Assembly: GCA_030142905.1 (NCBI GenBank) | Contig: JASJOG010000331.1 | Coordinates: forward strand, 62,001 to 126,000 | Reading direction: 5' to 3' | Length of the DNA: 64,000 nt | DNA from: Heliopora coerulea | Taxonomy: Eukaryota; Cnidaria; Anthozoa; Scleralcyonacea; Helioporidae | Shown here: positions 10,363 to 21,089 of the stretch, one piece after another | Layout: each line of letters starts with the position of its first letter | How positions within the stretch are numbered: the first letter of the stretch is position 1 | Notes under the pieces: model-generated | Databases searched by the model: none | The model's input: the letters and a program-made list of their open reading frames with translations, nothing else | What the model was told of the DNA's origin: nothing | Program-made: the position numbers and the translations under genes

Positions 10363-10412
10363 TTTTTCAGTTGACTTCAGTAGTGTAGGTTAATTGTGAA
10401 GTTATCATTTCA

Positions 10413-11869
10413 GAGAACCTAGAGTCAGAAGAACTTCTTGCTACAGCTGAACATTCGTAAACCTTAGTTCTGTACATTGTTTTTGTGATCCCAATAAAGA
10501 TCCTGTACCTCGCCTAAAGTGTGTCTCTACTGAGCTAATAACAACCCCTTATTTAATAAACGTATTTCCCTATTTGCAATACAGTCCCACGCTGGTGCCA
10601 TGGTGGTGCCACGCTGGTGCCATGGTGGCAATTGTTGTCGTACATACTTCTATTTCTGTGTGCAACTCCAAAAATACATTTATATATTGCCCTTAAATAA
10701 TATTTGTAAATTAAAATAATGATTATTGTTTATTATTTTTTATTTATTACGAATTTGAAAACTTTGTTCATTAACAAAGATTTTGCAAAGAAAAAGTATT
10801 TTCAGTTAACTTAATCACTTAATCTAATAACCGCTTTAGGACCTCTGGTGATGGAAACTGCCTACACAATGATAGTTCTCTGGCCATTACTGGTGGTGAA
10901 AGCATGGCTATATACCTCTAAGCGCCATTGAGTTATATATGTATGCTCCCTATTATTCATCAGCTTCTTTGGTTGAATAGCAGCACAGCAATGAGGCTTT
11001 TAATAGCAAAGCAAGTGCCTTTGCAATTTGTTTATGCGATGCATCTCTTGCGATTTCCAGAAAAGAAGACCCATGTTCATCATACCAGGCTGAAGCTGTT
11101 CATAATGCTAATGATCACCAATATTCATCTTTTCTTTGTATGCTAGCCCTATCGAGTGTTGTGAAGCTTCCAATTGAATATTTTTTTATTAGTTCTGTAT
11201 CATGGTATACAGACATTCATTAAACATTAATTTCTTTTGAATTTTGCTCATGAATTGTTAATGAGTTTTAGAAATATTCTGTACAATGACATACTAAGAA
11301 TACTGGACATATATAAACGTATATTTATATGTGCTGGTAACTGTATAGCTGATTATTGGGAATTGATATTTTGCAAATTTAATTTAAATTTGTAAATCGT
11401 GAATTCTCAGAACCTAATTACTGTAGAAAATCAAGAAAAAAGTCTGAAAAGATGACCATTTAGGATGAATTCAGAGTGCCCTGGAAACGTATAAAATAGC
11501 ATTTTCAGGCACCTCAATTTTCAAAATTTTCCTGGGAGGCATGCACCAGGACTCCCTAGCATGTAAACGCATGCAGCACAGGCTACGTCACCCATATGCT
11601 GAGCACCTGTCAGATTTTTGGCTGGATCTGCCCCTGTTCAGTCCTTCAGTAGCATTTTCCTCGCCAACCTCGCTTCCATTTTACTTGCTGGCTTGAACAA
11701 TATCCATCATCGAGAAAGTTCTCCCGACTTTTTGAACCATGAAGTTCCCATGTCCCAACTCTGAGGTGACCTCTTGGTGCATGGCATTGTCAGGTAATAA
11801 TTTTATAGATTCCAGTTTGAAATTAAATACATGTTTTTTGGGAAGACAATGTAAGCTCTTATGAAAATT
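10413..11869. other. No recognisable gene; includes a small GCCATGGTGG repeat
   Basis: AT-rich. Around 10588-10635 the unit ACGCTGGTGCCATGGTGG occurs about twice and is nearly palindromic. An AATAAAGATCC near 10494 could be a polyadenylation signal of a lost element. The 72-codon frame at 10928-11146 is unrecognised. Confidence 0.4.
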
Positions 11870-12242
11870 CCAAGTGTCTATTCACATGTGAAACACGTGT
11901 AAGTTTGCCATTTTCACACGTGAAGATATCCTTTCTCACGTGTGATCACATGTATTTTACATCTATCACAGTTGAAATCTATCACTTGTTCCAATTTCAT
12001 ACGTGAAATCTTGCATGTGTAAGATGGAGAAGTGTGAGGCTGAATGTTACTTCAGTGTACTTATTTGTGTTGATGTGATATATGTTCTGCCGGCAGATTG
12101 TGCATGGAACCTTTTCTCTCAGTCTGAGTCATTCTTGATTAATGTTCCTTTGATCTCCCTCAGTGGACCACATTAAATCAGAATTAGACTCACATACAAT
12201 GACATGTGTTTCACATGTGAACACATGTGAATAGTCATGTGG
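11870..12242. repeat. Inverted-repeat element rich in CACATGTG/CACGTG motifs
   Basis: The left end CCAAGTGTCTATTCACATGTG and the right end reverse-complemented CCACATGACTATTCACATGTG match at about 17 of 21 positions. Inside, TTCACACGTGAA, TCTCACGTGTGATCACATGTA and TTTCATACGTGAAA recur, all E-box-like palindromes. It looks like a MITE of about 370 bp. No target duplication was recognised. Confidence 0.55.
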
Positions 12243-13240
12243 AACTTTTATAAGGGGGGGGGCATTCAGAACGCAGTGTAAGACTTAAGGAACAAAATTT
12301 AGTTAAAGTAATCTTCCAATGCAGGTAATCTGCTTTACTACATAAACATGTAAAATTGTTTTGCACCATATTGGGCAACTGAGTGCGATACAGTATGCAG
12401 ATAATAAAAAAATACACTTTGTAATGTCAATGTTTAAGGAACACCGTATCTGAACATGGCATGTAATAGTTGTTGTTATTGTTGTTGTTGCTGTTTACCT
12501 GTATAAACATTCATACATGATACAAATTGAATATCGTGTACCATTTTGGATGTTGGGCATTGCAGAGTACTTCCATCTTCTTTGGCTGTTTTTGAGACAG
12601 TTGCATTTCATGGATGAAATAATTATTGTACATATTCTTAAAGGAAGACTGAGCATCTACATGGTAGAAGGAAAGCTCCTTTTTGAAGCTATGGGTTCCT
12701 TTAAATATGGGAAACAATTTTCTTGAGAAGGCATTCTGGTAACTTTTAGTAAGCTTTTAGTAAGTGATATCTGTTGAGAAGTGTTGGTCATGTATAAAAA
12801 GGATATATTTATGGTTATTCACGGTAGTAAGTTGATTTTTTGCATTTACTGTAAATGTTTCATTGCTGAATAACTTCTTTGAAAGTTACAAGACTCTTGG
12901 AAAGTTAATGAGAATATATTTTTGTAAGAAAACATTCTGGTAATGAGATGTAAAATGGAAAACGGCGATGTGTCAAAAGGCGTTCAGTTACATGCTTCTC
13001 TTCAAGGATATATTTTTGGTTAATTTGTTATGATTAAATGATTCTTTGTTTACCAAGTCCATTGCAATTTACTATTGTAGGGTAAGCTATGAAATTTGGT
13101 AGTGATATACATGCGAATTTGATGTATAATATGCACTTCATGTATTATTTTTTTCCCCAGGTCTTCTTTAAGTAATGGCTTTGCATAGGTCTCTGAAAAA
13201 AACACCTACGACTGCGGTCGGTAATGTATGTGTGAAATGT
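12243..13240. other. No recognisable gene; small TTG microsatellite
   Basis: Contains a G homopolymer at about 12255-12263 and a (TTG/TTA)n run at 12468-12497. No coding similarity was seen. Confidence 0.4.
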
Positions 13241-13429
13241 TCTTAATTTTAGTCCTGGAAAACAAAAGGCAACAAACTGCGGTATAAGAACTAAAAAAAT
13301 AGTAATAGCACAATATGCCTAATTCATAAAAGACTATAAATTTCTAAGGTTCTTAGATAAAATTAAAGCAAAATTAAAACAAAATACTTAATTCATAAGA
13401 GATTAAGGATTACCATCAACATTCAGGTG

Positions 13430-13965
13430 AATCACTAAAAACAGTTGACAAATTAAATTTAAAATAGTCTAAAGAACTTGATTTCACAATCTCCTCAGGG
13501 AAACTGTTCCAACCATAAATAATTGTAGGAAAATAAGAAAACTTAAAAACGTCCCTACGAGCATATGTGATAACGTACTTAAATTGATGATATTTTCTTA
13601 TCCAACCCTCAGAATGAGGGAACAGACATTTTGTACTGTCTATATTAATTAAAATTTAGCTTAATTTATGCATAGGCGGTAATCTGGCTTTTTTCTTCTC
13701 AGTTCCAATGTGTCTCACTCAAGGTTTTTGATCATATCCGCAACATTCACACAGTGGCAGTAATTCTGTAAACAAAACGTGTGGCTTTGTGTCGAATCCG
13801 TTCAAGCTCAGCAACATCTTTCTTGAGTTATGGGTCCGCAGCTGCACTGGCATATTCCAACTTAAGTCGCACCATTGTCTATATGTCTATTAAATCTGTG
13901 TCAGGAACTCAGAAAGTTTTTCTGAGAGAACAGCTTGAGAGCGCGCGTATTAAGAACATAATTAC
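13430..13965 (-). pseudogene. Non-LTR retrotransposon reverse transcriptase C-terminal relic
   Basis: Minus-strand translation gives LKLEYASAAADP, then KKDVAELERIRHKATRFVYR, the counterpart of 'LEYASxVWDP...LExVQRRAARFV' in jockey/CR1-like and related LINEs. Further on it gives QLKYVITYARRDVFKFSYFP, TIIYGWNSFPEEIV and SLDYFKF, the usual R-DxFKxSFFPRTIxxWNxLP C-terminus. Stops and shifts interrupt it, and nothing 5' of it is recognisable, so it is a truncated dead copy. It differs clearly from the 18-21 kb LINE and is a separate family. Confidence 0.75.
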
Positions 13966-16734
13966 CAAGCTATCACAATCACATCATTGAAACGGGTGTT
14001 GTTCAGAACACGACTTTGTTCAAGACGACCGAAGGCTCTTGAGCACGAAAAAGAAAACTCAATTCAAATTTCAGCAATTTAAATAAGAGACACAAAACTG
14101 TTTGTCAAATATTGACACCAGACATTCTGGGAAAGCAACACTGTAAAAGTGGGCCTTGGCATACAGGCGTCCCATGCTTACGAAACTGTTTTTAGGTGCA
14201 TTCTGCAAAAATTATTTTCATTAATTATTAGATATAAAATTCAGTGTTGGAAGTCGAACGATAAAACTAAGCTTAAAAATTAGTATTAGATCCAATGTGG
14301 TAAATTTACTGTACATTTATAGAAACGTCATTTGTTCTTATCAGAAATACACATGCGGTCGTAAAAGTACAGTATCAGCATGGTACTAAATACTTTACTA
14401 GCAACACTGTACCATGTACTGTATCTGTGGTTTACAATTTTCTTTCATAGTAGTTAGCCGGTCTTTTCTTGAACTCACCCTTAAGTCAACCGCATTATTA
14501 TCTGCACATTACATCAGACTGATGTTCTAATGCATGGCTCGCAAGACATAATTGACTGATATTCACCAGTCACGTTGTTCCGTCAAACATATTTTTGTTC
14601 GAATAAGTTCCCTTTTAAGCCGATGAAATATTCAAACGATCTTAACTGTCGTAATGGAGACCTCACATTGCATGTAGCTCACATGAGACAAATTTCATAC
14701 ACCAATAAAAGCAGCGGTATAACCAGCCTCTTATCTCTCATAGGCAAACTCAGAAAAATTTCCACAAAATGAGTTTCAAACGTGAGGCGTGACTAAACCT
14801 GCACTTGGTCCAAGACCCCAGCTTTGAGACCCTAGTGGGATACAAGGAAGGGCCTGGTTCATCAAATTTTGCACTACTGTAGCCACAGATTTTGATCCTG
14901 ATTTTTAATTTAATCAAAGTTCATTGTTTGCATAATCCTGTTGCACATCAGATATCCTAATATTTTTTTTTCTATTTGCCATTTTTTCTCCGTACTTTCT
15001 TGATTTTTTCTCCTCAGCCCTTCCCTATTTTCCTTTTCTTATTTACATTTATACTTTTTCTTATATTTTTGATTTGTTTTACTTCTGTTTCCTTTCTTCA
15101 TTTTCCTAATTTCACCTTCATATTGCCTACTGTAGGAAAGCTTTAGCTGCGCCACTGAACTAATATTCTTGGAAAATAAAAATACTTAATCAAAGTCTCA
15201 ATCAACCATGAACATTACACTGTGATCACATCTGCATTCTGGAAACTTTATTTACGACAAAAATGTCCTTTTCTTGGGAATGTGAATAGTGTCGAACATG
15301 ATGACTTTATTATTATTCTGAAGATGGCCCGGAAACAACTTGATAAACTACCTCAGAGTTCAGTCCTACAATGTAGAAATTGAGATTATATCTGATTAGA
15401 CAATATGACCGACTATCCAAAGGTTTGTCTGCTCAAGTCTTTATTCTGGTAGAACAAAGCCTGCTGACCAGCCGTTTTCTCAAATCCTATAATGCAGGAA
15501 ATACCTTGTCAGGAACCCAAAGATTGTATTTCAAATAAAAAAGTAACCGTGCAAACAAATGTTTGGATTCCCTAAACAAATACGCAGGATTAATTCAATT
15601 GGAAACCCACATAGAAGCTGAGAGCATCGGAGCCTGAGGCAGGTGTACAGTAAACCATTGAACTTTTCCTCGGTTGTAGTAATCATTAATTATTAAGTTC
15701 AACATTCCTTGCACACTGCATATTAAATTAATAAAATTGAAGTCCTTCAACCTACACTATTAACTCAAGACATCAACAGGCTGCTGTATAACCTGCGCCT
15801 TAGTTCACAATCTGAGTCTTGGTATAGTAACTCAGTAACGTGCACGAACCCCGTCTTAGGCTCACAAATCGTTTTCCTGACAAACAAGCGTCACGTGCGC
15901 TTGCATCTCGTCCAAAACCAGGAAAGTCAGGTTATGGGTCAAAGTAATTCATTTTTATTTCATCAAAAAATACACATAATAGAAAATACCAGACAAATAC
16001 CAGTAAGTTTGTCCACAAACATTTACACTTCATCGTTACAGCAATGTTCTTCCAATCGTTCCTTGAGCTCTTGAACTCGTAATGTGTGCTGTTTTCATTC
16101 CAGAAGCCTTAAATAATTTGAGATCCTTCCCACTAATTGCTCAATCGATTGCAATACGATGACCAAACTGGCCACTAGAGGGTTTTTATAGCTGTTGTAA
16201 TCCAAAATTCGTCACCTCATGTCTTTCAGGACAAACCCGTTCATAGTCCAAACTGAGTATTTCCACCACTTTTTCGATGATGTTTCGAACGAGTAATTCT
16301 ACGATGTTGATTGCTTATATGAACACTTTTCATTAGTTTGTTGTAAGAAGAAATGGGAAAGGGTTAAACATAGATCTTTTCAGGTACGTCTTTCGTCCTC
16401 CCGGTTCGAATTGTGAATTAAAATTTAAAATGAATAAATGAATAATAATTATCGATATAGAAATGAAGGTAAAAATTATAGCATAATCTTCCTAAAGATT
16501 CGTAACTTATAGGCTTAGGCTAACGTCGTCATTACTGCGAGACTTTTGGTCGAGGTACGTGTAAGCTATAAAGCGCTAGTTGAAGTGAGTTTCTGCTTAC
16601 TAAAATATCCATAGTCTTAACGTAAGTTTAGAAGGTTTTTACGGTTTATACCGCTTAAAGAATAAAGAGATGTCAAATTAATCAAGTCCATCGTTTGTCG
16701 AAATGTTTTTCCCAGGATATACACACAGACTTAA
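13966..16734. other. No recognisable gene
   Basis: Long AT-rich stretch. The short frames (for example 14575-14772) are unrecognised. CTGAAGATGGCCCGGAAAC near 15311 superficially resembles a hammerhead core but lacks a proper stem. Confidence 0.45.
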
Positions 16735-16990
16735 AAGTATTTCCAAGCTTTGAAACAAGAGGCGTAACCCCTCTCAATTTTGAGGTGCTAGGTCGAGGTT
16801 CGAATTTCAGTTGTTGAAATACCTACTCATTAGTTGGAAGCGTTTCAAAGGAATTGTTTATAAAACCCAGATTTTTCCAGAAAGAAATGAAAATCCTAGT
16901 TCAACCATCTTATTCGTTGTTTGCTGTTCAGATCAAAATTTTGAAGGGAAAGAAGAGGAAAATTACCTTTGGACGCCTAAAAAGCTGAAC
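16735..16990. repeat. Dispersed repeat R4, copy 1
   Basis: It shares TTTCCAAG, TGAAACAAGAGG, GAAATAC, CGAATTGTTT/GGAATTGTTT and ATCAAAATTTT blocks in order with 46720-46980. No protein similarity was recognised. Confidence 0.5.
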
Positions 16991-17259
16991 ATCTAATTTT
17001 CTCTGGGGCCGCTGTACCAATCGTTACAGGGATCACAAGATCGAATAAATCATCGTTAAAAAACCAATCAAAACAATTTGTTAGGAAGGTAGCCGCGGCT
17101 AACCTATATCAAGGACACACCTTGTGTTGAAGACTTCTTTCACAAAATCAAAAACACGTTTACATTAAAAAGACTATAAGAATTGTCACTTTTTACACTA
17201 GAGTAGTTCTCACTTTTACTATCGGAAATCCCACGAGAAACCTTTTCTGATCCTCTTAT

Positions 17260-17560
17260 TCAAAGTCTGAATCTCTAGCCATGGCATTTAGTCCACCAGG
17301 CATACCTTCTGGTCCAATTTCCATTTGAAAGCCTTCCAAATCTCTTACTCTTTCATTCTCTTCAAGCATATTTACCATTTGCGTACCAGTTACTGTATTT
17401 GATTTTAGAACACCGTATACTCAAGAAATAGAGAGATCGCTCTCTTTATTGCATATGGAGCCATGTATCCATTCATGGCGCTTAACAAAACTTTGCTTCT
17501 AGCAACAAATTGTGAATTGGGTTTTTCACAAGTAAACTGTCAATGTTAGTTGAGGATGAG
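17260..17560 (-). other. Possible exon-like minus-strand coding patches
   Basis: On the minus strand two short readable patches follow each other in different frames: SQFVARSKVLLSAMNGYMAP with YAIKRAISLFLE (about 17535-17420), and TGTQMVNMLEENERVRDLEG followed by a short tail (about 17385-17265). A weakly similar NMFEDNEEDGDFEAL sequence occurs on the minus strand near 47340-47380, next to another R4 copy. This could be part of a mobile element family or chance. No function is assigned. Confidence 0.25.
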
Positions 17561-17869
17561 AAAACACACCCTTAACGAAGGTCTCCGCTCAAAAAGGGTA
17601 ACTTTCAAAATTAATGGCCTTACTTAGGAAAGCATGTTCACGCCAAGAGTAAAATTATGCTTATGAAACTAAATGGGGTTTCCTTACAAACTTGATATGT
17701 GTTAATAAACTAAAATGAGCATGTCTGAATGGAGTGACTGCACAAAATGGTTCACATGTCACCTTTAAAATAAACAGTGCTATGAGTTATGTCGGGTTTC
17801 CACAAAAAATCGCTAGTTTGTAAAAAAGTTTTAAAAAGGTAAAGTTAATTTTCACTTACATGTTGGAAG

Positions 17870-17892
17870 ATGAATGAATGAATGAATGAATA
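17870..17892 (-). repeat. Tetranucleotide 3' tail of the LINE, (TTCA)n
   Basis: GAATGAATG... on the plus strand, that is ATTCATTC... at the 3' end of the minus-strand LINE. It directly follows TTAAAATAAAGGT. Such short tandem tails are generated during target-primed reverse transcription in this LINE group. Confidence 0.8.
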
Positions 17893-17917
17893 CCTTTATT
17901 TTAACACGCTGGCCTCG

Positions 17918-17931
17918 TCAACCGAAGTTGA
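17918..17931 (-). promoter_or_regulatory. 3' UTR stem-loop with UUCG tetraloop
   Basis: On the minus strand, TCAAC-TTCG-GTTGA forms a perfect 5-bp stem with the stable UUCG loop, 25 bases before the terminal repeat tail. A 3' hairpin recognised by the element's own reverse transcriptase is known for related LINEs, so this is the natural candidate. No experimental support is implied. Confidence 0.55.
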
Positions 17932-18143
17932 TTTCCACGAGAGGCGTGTGTGAATTGGAGGGAAAAAAAAAAAAAAAAAATTTTAAAAAGTTACAGAAAT
18001 TACAATAGAATATAACTACACTAAGACCTAATAACAAGATGTAAGGAGGTAAGGGTAAACATTTAACTATTTACAGAATTACTAAAACATGAAATAAAAT
18101 ACTAATAATCTATATTTACATGTTCGATTTAACTACTTAATGT

Positions 18144-21089
18144 TTAGCTTAATGCAAGTAGCAATTTATCCTGAAAGCAAGAGAGAGTTTTACTATCTCT
18201 AATTTCTGATGGGATTGAATTCCAAAGATATGCCCCATTATACAGAAAGCTTTTCTTCATGAAATTAGTATTTGGCTTTGGTAGATTGAGACAATTTGAA
18301 ATACCTCGTAAGTTGTAATTGGTTGTTTCTTTTTTATAAGTAAACATTTTGGTAAGTGAATTTGGCCCTATGTTGTTCAATAGTTTAAACATCAGCTTTG
18401 CTTTTGCCTTTTCTCTAAGTATTGTTAGTGGTTCCCATCCCAATTTACTTAGAGCAATAGAATGATCGATATCATTGTCCATGTTTGAGATGATTCTTGC
18501 AGCTCTGTTTTGAAGTTTTTGTAGTCTTTTGGACTGTGTTTCTCCAAAGGCATCCCATACTTCACAACAATATTTAAAATATGGGTAAACAATAGCATTA
18601 TAAACAGAGAGAAGTGTTTGCTTACTGGTAAATTCCTTAATTCTTCGAATAGCAGAAATACCAGCTGTTATTTTTTTACAAATATTATCTGTATTACTCT
18701 TCCAAGATAAGTGTTGGTCAATTATAACACCCAGACTTTTGCATTCATTTATTTGATTTATAGGTTTGTTGTCAATTTGAATATCTAAGTTTAAATGTGA
18801 AATCTTTTTTATCATTGGTTTTGAGCCAATGATAATAAATTCTGTTTTAGCTACATTTAAGCTAAGCTTATTTGCAATCAACCACTCTGCAAGATTTTTT
18901 AAGTCAGAGTTTACTGTAGCTTCAAGTTCTATTATATTATTACTTGAAGCAGTTAGGTTAGTATCATCAGCAAACATTCTTGGTTTACATTTCTGTAAAC
19001 AAGAAGGTAAGTCATTTATATATATTAAGAAGAATAATGGACCTAAGATAGAACCTTGAGGAACTCCACAAGTAAGCAATTGTTTGGATGAGATAAAATT
19101 TTTGATTTGGCATCTTTGACTTCGATTTGTGAGATAGGATTTGATTAAGTTGTGAGCTTGTCCTTTAATTCCATATAGTTCCAATTTTCTTAATAAAATC
19201 TTATGGTTGACCGTATCAAATGCTTTCTTAAGGTCAATTTGCACTGCAAGGTTTAACAGTTTTCTGTCCATGTTTATGTACCATTCATTTGTACAGTCAA
19301 TTAATGCAGCAGTTGTTGAATGTGATTTTCTAAAGCCAAATTGACAATCACTCAAAATTTCAAATTTTGTTAAATAATCATACAGTTGATCATAAAGTAT
19401 GCGTTCCATAACTTTGCTGATAACAGGAAGTACTGAAATTGGTCTGTAGTTTCCTGGTACATTTCGGTGTCCATTTTTATAGAGAGGTATTACCCTAGCC
19501 ATTTTCCACTCATTTGGGAAATTTGATAAGGTAATACACTGATTGAAAATATAGGTCAATGTTTCAGATATGACTGGTGCAGCTAGTTTTATAATTCTGC
19601 AAGAAATCTTATCGCATCCAGTTGCTTTGTTTGCAGAAAGTCCACAAAGGAGATGGTAAACATTACTGACAGTAGTTGGCTGAAATGTAGTAAACTCTGA
19701 TTTAGCACTATTGATATAACTTTCAAAGTTAGTATTTGAGTTGTCTATTTTACTTGCAAGTTCAGGGCCAATGTTTGAAAAATATGCATTTAAGCTCTCA
19801 GCTATATTTTCTGAGGTTGTTAAAGAGTTTTCATCTATAATCAACTCATTTATAACTGTTTGTTTGTTTTGTTTTCCTAGTAAGTTGTTTATAGTTTTCC
19901 AAGCCTGTTTTGGGCTTTGTTTTTGACCAACAATCTTTGAAGAATAATATTCTTTTTTTGCCTTTCTTAGTTCAATATTAACTTTATTCCTACTCTGCTT
20001 GTAACATAGCCAGTCCGTTTCAAGGTTTGTTTGGATAGCCTTTCGCTTTAATTTGTCTCTTGTAATCATAAGTTGTTTTATATTTTTTGTAATCCAAGGA
20101 ATTTTTCTTCCTCGAACTTTTTTTTGTTGAATAGGTGCATGTTTATTAAGAATTTCTAGGAATAAACTCTTCCACAATTCCCACATAGAATTTGGATTAT
20201 GTGGGAAAAAATACAAATATTCCCAGTGCTGCCCTCTTAGTTCTTCAATAAATTTTTGCTGATTAAATTTTTTCATATTCCTAATCTCAATAATGTTTTC
20301 TTTTTTTGGTATGTAAATTTTCCTGATTGCAAATATCAAACTATGGTCACTGATACCTGTGTGAATAACACCAGAATCAGACAACTTCTCTGGTGTATTT
20401 GTGACAATGTGGTCAATCAGACTTTTAGAATTTATTGTGACCCGCGTAGCCCGATTGATCAATTGTGTTAGCTGAAATAGTTCATAAAGTGTTTTAAGTT
20501 TCTTTGTTGGTGATGTTTCATCTTTTTTTAGTAAATCACAATTTAGATCACCTAATAAGTACATTTCTTTATTTTCATCGTCTATTGACTGGATAAGTTT
20601 TTCAAAGTCAGTGAAGAATTCAGAGGAAGCATTGGGAGGCCTATAGATTGTTGTAACAATAAATGGTTTGCTATGTGGTTTCATAATTTCAATGCACACT
20701 GCTTCTAGATTTGGAGAAATAAGGTCATTTCTTATTTTATAGTTGATGGTGCTACGTAAATAAATGCAAACACCACCACCACTTCTTGACCTATCTTTTC
20801 GAATTATGTCATATCCAGTTATGTGCATTGCACCATCATTGATGCTCGAATCAAGTCTTGTTTCATTGAAAGCAATTAAATCAATATGCTCTTTTGACAA
20901 TGAGAATCTTATCTCATCAATATTTTTTGGCAGACTGACTATGTTTAACAGAGCCATTTTGAAACCTCGTTTGTTAGGAACATTATTAAGACCAGTAGGG
21001 AAACTACAACTTGCATTGGAAGAAACATTATTTTCAATTGTTAATGTTGCCTTATTGTTTGACGAACAAACTTTAGGTAATTGTTCCAT
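18144..21089 (-). CDS. LINE ORF2: apurinic-type endonuclease and reverse transcriptase
   Basis: An uninterrupted 981-codon frame, the only long intact coding sequence in the window. Residues ~40-270 form the endonuclease: LLNIVSLPKN, LIAFNETRL (catalytic Glu), GGGVCIYLR, YLLGDLNCDLL, SLIDHIVTN and the terminal GISDHSLI (catalytic Asp-His). Residues ~475-780 form the reverse transcriptase: ATGCDKISCRIIKLAA, ARVIPLYKNG, NYRPISVLPVISKVMERIL, QFGFRKSHSTTAAL, QIDLKKAFDTVNHKILL, GVPQGSILGPLFFLIYINDL, and MFADDTNLT with the catalytic Asp pair. The C-terminus carries YFKYCCEVWD and GAYLWNSIPSEI. The protein nicks target DNA and primes cDNA synthesis there. The start overlaps the end of the upstream ORF by about 49 bases in another frame, suggesting coupled reinitiation. 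All key residues I can check are present, so this copy may be young. ORF1 upstream is damaged. Confidence 0.93.
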   Translation of the reverse strand: MEQLPKVCSSNNKATLTIENNVSSNASCSFPTGLNNVPNKRGFKMALLNIVSLPKNIDEIRFSLSKEHIDLIAFNETRLDSSINDGAMHITGYDIIRKDRSRSGGGVCIYLRSTINYKIRNDLISPNLEAVCIEIMKPHSKPFIVTTIYRPPNASSEFFTDFEKLIQSIDDENKEMYLLGDLNCDLLKKDETSPTKKLKTLYELFQLTQLINRATRVTINSKSLIDHIVTNTPEKLSDSGVIHTGISDHSLIFAIRKIYIPKKENIIEIRNMKKFNQQKFIEELRGQHWEYLYFFPHNPNSMWELWKSLFLEILNKHAPIQQKKVRGRKIPWITKNIKQLMITRDKLKRKAIQTNLETDWLCYKQSRNKVNIELRKAKKEYYSSKIVGQKQSPKQAWKTINNLLGKQNKQTVINELIIDENSLTTSENIAESLNAYFSNIGPELASKIDNSNTNFESYINSAKSEFTTFQPTTVSNVYHLLCGLSANKATGCDKISCRIIKLAAPVISETLTYIFNQCITLSNFPNEWKMARVIPLYKNGHRNVPGNYRPISVLPVISKVMERILYDQLYDYLTKFEILSDCQFGFRKSHSTTAALIDCTNEWYINMDRKLLNLAVQIDLKKAFDTVNHKILLRKLELYGIKGQAHNLIKSYLTNRSQRCQIKNFISSKQLLTCGVPQGSILGPLFFLIYINDLPSCLQKCKPRMFADDTNLTASSNNIIELEATVNSDLKNLAEWLIANKLSLNVAKTEFIIIGSKPMIKKISHLNLDIQIDNKPINQINECKSLGVIIDQHLSWKSNTDNICKKITAGISAIRRIKEFTSKQTLLSVYNAIVYPYFKYCCEVWDAFGETQSKRLQKLQNRAARIISNMDNDIDHSIALSKLGWEPLTILREKAKAKLMFKLLNNIGPNSLTKMFTYKKETTNYNLRGISNCLNLPKPNTNFMKKSFLYNGAYLWNSIPSEIRDSKTLSCFQDKLLLALS

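Larger units (their letters stand above)
9954..10412 (+). repeat. Tandem ~253-bp units with tRNA-like heads
   Basis: ATGGATAGCGTTAAGTTGTCGC begins at 9961 and again at 10214, a period of 253. Both copies run through GTGCACTTAAATT, a tRNA-like block, CAACATTTTTCAGTTGACTTC and TAGTGTAGGTTAATTG. The first copy continues into a hammerhead-like hairpin and then joins the second head-on-tail. The second copy ends at about 10410 and diverges before the hairpin. The arrangement (small unit, tandem, hairpin at the junction) resembles animal retrozymes, while the Pol III-type head resembles a SINE. Confidence 0.7.

Noticed and set aside
15305..15335. Hammerhead core CTGAAGATGGCCCGGAAAC
   Set aside because: No stem of more than two pairs forms between the boxes, and no Penelope coding lies nearby.
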